Under the pieces are notes generated by a model. It did not search any database. It was given only the letters and a program-made list of their open reading frames with translations, and was not told where the DNA came from. A stretch of DNA of 60,947 bases from Candidatus Methylumidiphilus alinenensis (lineage in GTDB: Bacteria > Pseudomonadota > Gammaproteobacteria > Methylococcales > Methylococcaceae). The position numbers and the translations under genes are program-made. The DNA is taken from the NCBI GenBank assembly GCA_003242955.1, contig QJPH01000383.1, forward strand, positions 1 to 60,947. The letters are read 5' to 3'. This document shows, piece by piece, positions 25,959 through 34,700 of the stretch. Position 1 is the first letter of the stretch. Each line of letters begins with the position of its first letter.

Positions 25959-26122
25959 CGCATTGCGGAGGGAGGTTCCTTGAAGACTTTAGTTTGGACG
26001 GTCAAAACCAATCCCCAGCCTTTAGGACTGGCGTTGACAGGCTATCAGTCAGTATCGCCGCCCTGCGTGTTTTTTGATCGCAGAGAAATTCATCATCACA
26101 GTACAAATCAGGAGCTTAAGCC

Positions 26123-26956
26123 ATGGCATTAGAAATCCAAACCAAACAAATCAATGTGAATGATTCCTATAACTTCACATTCACTAACACTGTCCAAGAA
26201 TGCTTGATCGGAATTAGATATTTCAAGTTAACTTATGGCGACAGTGACCACTGGGTCAAGACGGTATCTCTTGGCTTGAATCAACAGCAACCCGACAGCA
26301 ACACAATCAGTGTGCAGGTTTTGGGCAATCTGTCTGACGGTTCGGGCAATACCATCGACACATCGGATTCCTCCGCTATCGTGGTGGTTGTCGCTTGGAC
26401 GGGTACCGCCGACCACACCTTGCTGTTAGCCAATGGTGACGCAGGCACAGTTTATACCCTTCCTTCCAGTTCGCCGACTATCCTGTCTCCCATACTGGCC
26501 GGTTTTGATTTGGCGTATGACACTGACCATTATGTTGCACAGATTAACGTCAGCACGATAAATGTCAGCCGTAACGGCGACACGGCTACGCTCTCGGCAA
26601 CCGAGAACATGACTGACAGAGACGGCAATTGGGCATCCACCGCGACGTTTAATGCCGGTTTGATTGCCAGCAGCAGTTCCTCGCCGGGGTTTGAAGTTAA
26701 AGCTACCTCTAATGTTTACAATAACACCAACCAATCATTCACCTTCAACAGCGCGTGGACTAATTTTCAGGCAATGATTACAGGCTTTAACGTGGAATAC
26801 AGTAACAATGAAGGGCATTGGTTAAAAGAGATCGAGGTCAATTTGTATTGCGATTCTGTGAACACAGTCTATGCCGTTTCCAGCATGTGTGACAATGACG
26901 GCAACCTGCAAAGTAATGATAATAGTTTCGTGAATGGCATTGTCATTGGTTATTGA
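26123..26956 (+). CDS. Three-segment beta-rich protein, paralogue 1
   Basis: The protein has 277 residues with no signal peptide and is rich in Asn, Thr, Ser and Val. Three segments share a pattern of G(F/Y)xxxY-x(4-5)-H followed by an alternating beta hairpin and a D-x-x-GN turn. They start near residues 30 (YFKLTYGDSDHWVKTVSLGL), 125 (FDLAYDTDHYVAQINVSTIN) and 220 (FNVEYSNNEGHWLKEIEVNL). This suggests a pseudo-threefold fold such as a lectin or trefoil; no family is recognised. GGAG at 26111 supports the ATG. It is encoded before a paralogue and a giant RHS protein in the same direction, so a shared role in adhesion or toxin delivery is inferred. Confidence 0.72.
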   Translation: MALEIQTKQINVNDSYNFTFTNTVQECLIGIRYFKLTYGDSDHWVKTVSLGLNQQQPDSNTISVQVLGNLSDGSGNTIDTSDSSAIVVVVAWTGTADHTLLLANGDAGTVYTLPSSSPTILSPILAGFDLAYDTDHYVAQINVSTINVSRNGDTATLSATENMTDRDGNWASTATFNAGLIASSSSSPGFEVKATSNVYNNTNQSFTFNSAWTNFQAMITGFNVEYSNNEGHWLKEIEVNLYCDSVNTVYAVSSMCDNDGNLQSNDNSFVNGIVIGY

Positions 26957-27090
26957 TTGACCATCAAACATCGGCTTACGGGTATCCAACGTATTCACAG
27001 TCCGGGGCTGGATTTGCAATCCCGCCCCGGACGTTTTGTGCATGTCAACCCCGCCCGACATTGCACTAAACGACCTGATTAGCAAGTTTT

Positions 27091-27332
27091 TTCAGCTAGA
27101 CCAGATAATACGTCATTCCGGTCAGGGATGCCGGACAAATCGGCAGGACAGCCGATTTGCACGGCTTCGCCGCCCGAAGGGTTCGGGACAAGGATGTCCC
27201 GAATGCATCCAGTGCCAAGGACGGTTACTTGCCGAAAATGCAAATGCTTGATTAAACATACGTTGTGTATTCATTTTGCCATCCATGGACGCTGGATTTC
27301 GGCATCCATGCCGAAATGACGAAATAGCTGAA
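27091..27332. repeat. Inverted-end repeat TTCAGCTA...TAGCTGAA with REP core
   Basis: TTCAGCTA at 27091 and TAGCTGAA ending at 27332 bound a palindromic block that contains GTCATTCCGG...CCGAAATGAC arms. A similar unit lies at 58865-59001. It is one of several repeats filling the 707-bp gap between the two paralogous genes; no coding frame is credible in that gap. Confidence 0.6.
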
Positions 27333-27384
27333 GCATCTGGCTAAACGCTGCGGACGGGATGGCATATCTCGTCCGGCTTAGAAA

Positions 27385-27412
27385 TCCCCCTAACCCCCTT
27401 TTACAAAGGGGG
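27385..27412. repeat. C-rich/G-rich short palindrome
   Basis: The arms TCCCCCTAACCCCC and AAAGGGGGA form a stem of the same family as 23557-23636, 43585-43616 and 58802-58835. It may act as a bidirectional terminator or be a REP derivative. Confidence 0.55.
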
Positions 27413-27475
27413 AATGCCTCACCGCCTGCTTCGTTGTTTTTCCACACCATTGAAAATAATTGCCTGTTTAGGCTA

Positions 27476-27503
27476 AAAATCAGATTTTTTCCGATATACA
27501 ACC
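27476..27503 (+). repeat. 28-bp upstream repeat, copy 2 (upstream of paralogue 2)
   Basis: This is a perfect copy of 25864-25891, located 160 bp before the start of the second paralogue. The conservation beyond it is weak, so the block stands out. Confidence 0.6.
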
Positions 27504-27663
27504 CATTTTTCCAGTGCAACACTGTGTTCCGTCTGAAACAGGTTTGAAGGTCAACCGCTAAAAAAAGGCTTTGGCTTCCATCGCTTGTTTCGGCATCGTC
27601 AGCATCGCCGACGCAAGACCGCTTTTTGCCGTGCGATAAACACCATACCTCTGGAGAATTATC

Positions 27664-28551
27664 ATGGCCTTAGAAATACAATCTGCACAAGTGCAACCTG
27701 GGACATTCTGTTCGTTCACCTTTTCGAACACCGTATGCCAACATGTCTGTGGCATTGCGGGTTTTTGGCTGGACTATGGTACCGGCGATTACTATCAGGT
27801 GACCGAGGTCAGCGTTAGCCTCGATAATCAAGCACAAAATGGCGAGTGCGTGACATTGACAGCGAATGGAAAGCTATGGGACAGCGCTGGAAAAGGGAAA
27901 AACCTTAACCCAGGTTCTTCTTGGATCAATGTTGTCGTCGTGGCTTGGACGGGCACTGCCAATTCCCAATTGCAACTTACCAATTGCACCGATGCGATAG
28001 ACAATAATGGAACCAGCAGCGCGATCAGTTTGCCGAGTTCTAATATGCCTATACTGCACGCCTTGGTTTCCGGTTTTGACTTATTGTACGATGGTGCCTA
28101 TGACGTGCGTGCGTGGAATGTTGGTGTCGGTGTTGTGCAAAATGGAAACACTTGCACGATAACCGGTAATGTCGGCATGAACGATAATAGTACCTCAACG
28201 GGATTCAATGGCAATGTCCATGGCGGCATTATCGGCAGTTCAAATTCATCTCCTGGGTTTGAAGTGCAAACTTTCGGGAATTTGACCAATGACAATTCGC
28301 CACAAACCCTAACGTTTAAACAAAATCTATTCTCCTGCGTGGCACTGCTGACCTCGTTCGGCGCCCAATTTTCCGGTTCGGATGCTCATCAAATTTATTG
28401 GCTCGCAGCAAGCGTCGGGGCAACAGTTCAAAACGGCAATCAAGTTGCCGTTTCTGGGTACGGGAGAATGCAAGGCAGCAATAATGATTGGGATGACGGA
28501 AATCCCAGCAATAGCTATGCATCCGGCCTCGTGATCGGCATTTACGAATAA
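27664..28551 (+). CDS. Three-segment beta-rich protein, paralogue 2
   Basis: The protein has 295 residues, clearly paralogous to 26123-26956. It shares MALEIQ at the start, VVVVAWTGTA near residue 95, SSPGFEV near 200 and GLVIG at the end. The same three segments appear at about 33 (FWLDYGTGDYYQVTEVSVSL), 140 (FDLLYDGAYDVRAWNVGVGV) and 235 (FGAQFSGSDAHQIYWLAASV). It has extra Cys residues (ECVTLTANG, NCTDAID) that could form disulphides outside the cell. No signal peptide is present, so export would need an unusual route. GGAG at 27653 supports the ATG. It lies 157 bp before the RHS gene with a hairpin between. Confidence 0.72.
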   Translation: MALEIQSAQVQPGTFCSFTFSNTVCQHVCGIAGFWLDYGTGDYYQVTEVSVSLDNQAQNGECVTLTANGKLWDSAGKGKNLNPGSSWINVVVVAWTGTANSQLQLTNCTDAIDNNGTSSAISLPSSNMPILHALVSGFDLLYDGAYDVRAWNVGVGVVQNGNTCTITGNVGMNDNSTSTGFNGNVHGGIIGSSNSSPGFEVQTFGNLTNDNSPQTLTFKQNLFSCVALLTSFGAQFSGSDAHQIYWLAASVGATVQNGNQVAVSGYGRMQGSNNDWDDGNPSNSYASGLVIGIYE

Positions 28552-28563
28552 CGGGTGCATTTG

Positions 28564-28619
28564 GGAGTGCAAGGCTTGCCTTGCGAGGTATTCGACAGGC
28601 AAGGCAAGCCTTGCACTCC
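28564..28619. terminator. Strong stem-loop between paralogue 2 and the RHS gene
   Basis: GGAGTGCAAGGCTTGCCTTGC (28564-28584) pairs perfectly over 21 bp with its complement at 28599-28619 around a 14-base loop. The same stem is the core of the family-C element at 20819. It could reduce read-through into the RHS gene or serve as a repeat. No long U-tract follows. Confidence 0.55.
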
Positions 28620-28708
28620 TTGGTGAAACAAAGCGGGCCGGAATTTTGAAGCCCGCACAGCGCAAAACTTTGCCTGACCCACCATGCCCTTCAGTTAGGA
28701 GAAATCCA

Positions 28709-31700
28709 ATGTCCAACTCGTCAAAATCGCAAATCCCCACCATTCGATCTTTTCAAATGGACTCCAGCAGTGCCGGGGTGCTGAAAAACAGCGTCAACCT
28801 GTTCCGTGGCGATGTCAACTATTCCCAAGCCCTGTTTTCCATGCCGGGGCGCATGGACAACGACGGCTTGGAAGTGGACTTGTCCATCCAATACCAAAGC
28901 AATGTCAACCAGCAGGCGTTCACCTGGAACCGCGACCAGCCCACCGGGGTCCTCGGCATGGGTTGGAACGTGTCTGCGCCGTCCATCACCCTGGACAATG
29001 GCGGTTCCCCGACAGCGGGTTCCGCCCAATACAGCATCAGCAACTCAGGCTGTAGCGGCCAGTTGGTGCGGGAGCCACAAACGCCGTTCCTGTTTTCCAT
29101 GAGTGCTGATTTGGCCGGGGAATTAAAGGATGGCCAGATCATCCCCGCTGCCATCGTCGGCCAATTTGCACAGTTTGGCCTGCCGCTGTCGGCCAACGCC
29201 GTAGTCCAAGGTTCCGCCAGCCCTTGGCTGGTCAATGACGATGCTTTGGAACAGCAATTCAAACTGCTTGCCGAGAACGGTGTGCTGAATGCCTATGATG
29301 GCGGCGAATCCTATCAACCGGCCAGTTACTCATTTTGGAAGTTGATCTATTATCCGCAGTACGAACGCTGGGCAGTGACCGACAATAACGGCCGCGTCTT
29401 GTCCTATGGCGGCGGAGTCGGCAGCACGGCGCAGGCTTACCACACCAGCGCGGGCAATAGCATCGAATGGGCGGTGGGCTGGGCAGACGGCAACGGTTTG
29501 TTGAATTGGCTGGGCAATAGCGCCAACCCCCAAGGGCAACGGCAATATGCCAGTGCCTGGCATCTGCATAAAATTGTCAGCCGCTTTGGCGAGTCCGTCA
29601 GCTTTGCCTATAACGAGTTTGCCCGCGATGGCAGCGGACTGTTGCCGGTTGAGCAACTGGTCGGTGTGGGCGGCAAGCCTTACACCAAAGCTTGCCATTT
29701 GACCAGCATCACCGATGTGTTTGGACGCAAGGCGGTGTTCAATTATCTGGACAAGTTATGGAGCAATGCGACAGACGGCAGCCCCAGGGAATATGCCGAC
29801 CCGCACAAATCCGTCCCCGACAATATCCCGAATGGTTTTCAAGATTGCTACCAGACACGCTATTTGGATGGCATTGATGTCTTCTACACCGACGACACCC
29901 GTTTGTTCAGCGTTCAGTTTGTTTATGAACCCAGCCCCGGCAATGGTGCGGCTAGCGCAGTGGCGAATGTCGCGGGTTCTTCGGGCGACATCTGCAAGCG
30001 TTTGCTGACGGGCATGCAGTTAATCAACGCCGCTGGCGAAAGCCTACCGGGCTTCAACTACGATTACCATCTGGACACCACGGCAAGCACCAACCTAGGG
30101 GCGCTGAACACCATCACCTACCCGTCCGGCGGCACTGTCAGTTATGCCTACACGCCCAACTCCCTGGACATCTGCCAACGCACTGCCACGCTGACACCAC
30201 CCGCGCCCCTGGGCCCGGGCAGCATTCCCCGCGTTTGGTTTGGACCCAATTACAGCGTCGTCACTTGGTACAATCCGGCGACAGCCCAGCTTTCCATGCA
30301 AATCCTGAGTTGGAACGGCCAATGGGTGGCTTGGCAGGCCGAACCCGGAAACGTGCTGCTGGTGGATGGCAAAAGTGTTTCCGGCATCGACCTCACGACC
30401 CTGGATGTGCAGGCCACCGAGAACTTCGTCGCCATCTCTTACAACACCGAAAACAACGCCAATCTGCAATTGTTCCGCCTCGACCCTGCCCGGCCCGGAC
30501 AATGGGTGGCGGCATCCATTGCCGGGCTGGGCGCGGGCGGCTGCAACGCCCCGCTCAAGGCATGGCCTCTGGCAAACGGCATTCTAACCGTGACGGCGGG
30601 GCAAAATTTCGTGCTGGCGGCGCAGATGAACACGAACATTGGCAATTACGGGTCGGGGAGTGCGGATGTGTTCACTTGGGATTGGCCCAGCCAAGGCTGG
30701 TCACACGCCAGCCAGACGAACCCGACTTACACTTGGTTCATCGCGCAAAGCGAATATATCGTCAGCGTAAACATGCAAGGCTTGGTCACGCTATCTTATC
30801 TGGATCCGGTTGGTAAATGGCATGAAAAATGTTCAACGGTCACGCTGAACCTCAGCCTGAATGATTTCGAATCCCTGTCCGTGGTGGGCGATGTCTCCAT
30901 GGTGGCGGTGGCGAACCTGCTGGCGGGAAACCCGGGCTATGGCAGCTACAGTTACGACATTTACCTGATCCAGTGGAATCAAGACTATCAATTCTCCGCG
31001 CCCTCCAAGCATTCCTTCACCGATTATTTCGACTCCAATTACCCGACCAGTTGGATACCCTCCATCATTTCCAACTCTCTGGTGGCGGTGGCCTGCAATT
31101 TGATCCGTTTTGACGGACAAAGCTGGCAAGAAAACACCACGCTCCAGCCTTGGAACTTCAGCTATGTGCAGGGTTGCCAGCAACGCTATGCCTACGGGCC
31201 AGACTATGCCGCCTTAATATTTATCAACACCTCCGGCAATGGCAATGCGTATGTGCTGGGTTATGATGCCGCCGGATCGGACTGGACAGCCCAGCCCGCC
31301 ACACTAGACCTTGCCCAAGATGCCACGAGCTATCAGGACACCGCCAATTGGCCGGGTACCAGTGCCGATTATTTGGTTTTGGGTACACAGATTTATTTCC
31401 GTGGCACAGCCACCGACTGGGGAAAGGCAGTATCCCAAGGCACAAGCAAGCTTGGCGACATCCAAACCTTGGTCAACCAAGCCGAGGGCCAGACCAACCG
31501 CTATCAACTCAATTCCGAATCGCTGATTAACGAAGGGCCCAATTTTCTGGCCTTTGCCCTGTATGATGCACAGGACGGCACCCAAGGGCAAGCGGCAGTT
31601 TTAGTATTGCAAAACGGCGGGGTTTATGGTGCTGCGCAAGTGTTGGGCGGCGAGCGGATGTGGACCAATGCTGAAAACGACGCAGGTGGCAGTGGCTTGG

Positions 31701-34700
31701 CACCCGGCGGCTCGTCGGCCTTTGCTGCTTATATCGACACCGCCAACGACTTTGACAGTGCCACGACGGTCTATTTGCATCGCTACGCCGGTAATGCCAT
31801 CCAAGGCAATATTTCCGACTGGCCGGTCAGCCGCATCAGCATTGACGATGCCCTGTACGAAAGTTCCACCACCGACTATGTTCAAGATACGGCGACGGCG
31901 GCCTGCGACCCGACCGGCATGGTGGTCAAGTATTATCAGACGACCGTGTATCCGGGCGGCAGTGCCGGCAATCCGGTGAATGGCTCGGTTGCTTGCCAGT
32001 ATTTGAACGGCAATGCCATCGTGACCGGTGACAATTATTACAACATGCTTGATGGCTTGTTGTATCAGGTCACAAGCCTAGATGCCGACGGCAAACTGGC
32101 GGCTAGACTCACTAACTCTTGGCAGGCGTACACCCGAAAGGCCGGCAGCCCCACGGATGCCAGTGCCGCGCCGGTCAATCTGTTCGGTGCCTATGTCTTG
32201 CAAACGGGAAAATCGACGCTGCTGGACGGGGTTGCCAGCCAGCAAAGCACAAGCTACCTGCAGGACGGTTTTGCCTATCCCTTCAACGGGCAAACGGTGG
32301 CGGTGACGACGCAGTCAACCACGGTCGCCGGTCAAACTGATACCATGGTGCAGACTGCGATGTATGCGTGTCAAGTCAATGCGCCCAGCCTTGCGCTGAA
32401 TGATTTAACCACGGTCGTGCAACAAACGACCACGCTCAACGGCGTGACCGTCAACGCCTCGGCCAACACGCTGGCACTATGGCCTTCCTTATGGGGCGAG
32501 GGGGTTGTCGTACCCGCACAAGAGGCCAGTTTCACTTGGACGGGGGGCGGCAACAGTTTCCCATTTGGCAATTACGTTCCGGGGCAATCCCCAGCCAACT
32601 GGCAATGCGGCGGACGGACGCAAGACTATGCGCCTAACGGGGTGCCTTTGCAGCAGACCGATGGCGCCGGCATACCCTCGGCGGCCATCTATGCGATGGA
32701 CTTGGGGTTGCCGATTGCCAACTTCACGGGGGCGGCTTTGGCTGAATGTGCCTGGGCCGGATTTCAGACTTATGAAGATGACAGCGGCTGGACGCTTACG
32801 AACACCCGCGTTTGCACCGACAATGCCTGCCTCGGCACCCAAAGCCTGTGCCTGCCCGCCGCGGCGGGTTCCAGCCTGTCCACGAGTGTCGCGCCCGCCG
32901 CCAATCGCACAAGCTATTTGCTGGCCTACCGCTACCTGACGGCCACCGGTTATGAACCCCAAGGCGCGGGCTTTGCCATCCAGGCCGGTGGCCAAACCAC
33001 CCAGTCTGGCTTTACCGACACTGCGGGTGCATGGGTTTATGCCGCCACACAAATCGCACTGCCGGAAGGCACGGCAAGCGTTGCGGTCGAGGCGGCCAAT
33101 CCTGGCAACGGCGATGTGTTATTGGATTCCGTGTTGCTGATGCCCTTGGAAACCACGCTGGCTATACAATCCTGGCAGGCCGACTCGCGCTTGTTGCGGG
33201 CCAGCATGATAGCCAACGGCGGCATTTCCCGTGTGTTGTATGACCGGTGTTCCCGGCCTTTGGGCCTTGTCGGACCCGACAGCCAAGTGCAAGAACTGGG
33301 GATTCTTTTCGCCTCGCGCCAAGGTTCGATTGACGGAAGTTACGACAACACTAGCCCGAATGCCGAATTGAGTGTGCAAATGGCGGAGGGAGGCAGCGCG
33401 GAAACCTTTATCGACGGCAGTGCATGGCAAAGCCGTTGGCAACCGGATGACGGTAGCTTGTGGACTGCCAGCGCGGGGCGGCTGGTGAAATCCAGCAGCA
33501 CCGCAGACACCCTGGTTTGGCAAGGTGCGGCCAATGCCGGCGCGACGACGGCGTTTGTGGTGGAAATGCAGCCACAGGCAAATCTTAGCAGCCCGGTGTC
33601 TATCCAATTCGGCGGCGGGCAAACGATTCGCTACACCCCCAATCAGGGATGGTCATGGACGGATGGGGCGGGGAACCCGCTGCAATCGCCTTTGGCCTCG
33701 CCGCCGGCCATGGCGGGCCTATGGTTGCTGGTGCTGGGGGACGGCATCACGGTGTTTTACGGCGACGGCCAGTTGCTCTTCTGCCAAAACAACACTGCCC
33801 AGGGTTCGCAGGGGTTTTCGTTCAATACCGGCAGCAATCCGTTGGCCATCCACAACCTGGTCGCGGCAAACAGCCCGCGGTTAAGCTGTTTTTACACCGA
33901 CGGGGCGGCCCGCCAGCGGCAGGTGCATGAATTGTCCGGCGCTGACAGCCTGGTCACCGAAATGGTTTACGATGCGCTGGACCGGCAAATTGCCGGCACC
34001 CGCGTAGCCCCCGGCAGTTTCGGCACGGGTGCCACGATCCCGACCCTACAGTATCGCGACACTTTCCTGAATGTGCCGGCCTTTTTCAATGCCTTGACCA
34101 ACACCTGCGAGATGTCGGGCGACATTGCCGACTACTATGCCGGACAAAATGAAGGTTTGGTCTACCGCTCCAACGACCAGTCCTACCCTTACTTTGGCTG
34201 CAGATATTTCACGACCCCCGGCAAACGGATTGTCGAAAGCGGCTTGCCGGGCTTGACATTGTCGATCCACGACGTGGACAGCACCACCGCCGCCCAGCGA
34301 CAAACCCTGCGGACGGACTATGGTGCCAGTTCGTCAACCGACCACTTGCCGGCGGCGGAGTTTTACACGCAAACCTTCACCATGCCATCAGGCTTGCAAA
34401 GCCGGATGTTCATCGACAAGACCCAGGCATTGTCGGCTGTCACGACGATGGACGGCCAGTGCAATGCCCTAGGCCAAACCCAAGTCAGCCAAGTGTACGA
34501 CGATGCCGAAGGCAGTGCCGCTACGACCCTGAGCATGCGGTTGCCGAATGCTTTCACTAATACACCACAAAGCAACCCGTCCGCCTTTGTCCGTGTCGCG
34601 ACCATCAACCCGGCGGGGCAAGTCAGTTCCTACGCCGACCCGGACACCGGCACGACGAACGTGCTGTACAACGGGCAAGGGCAAATCCGATTTGTGCAAA

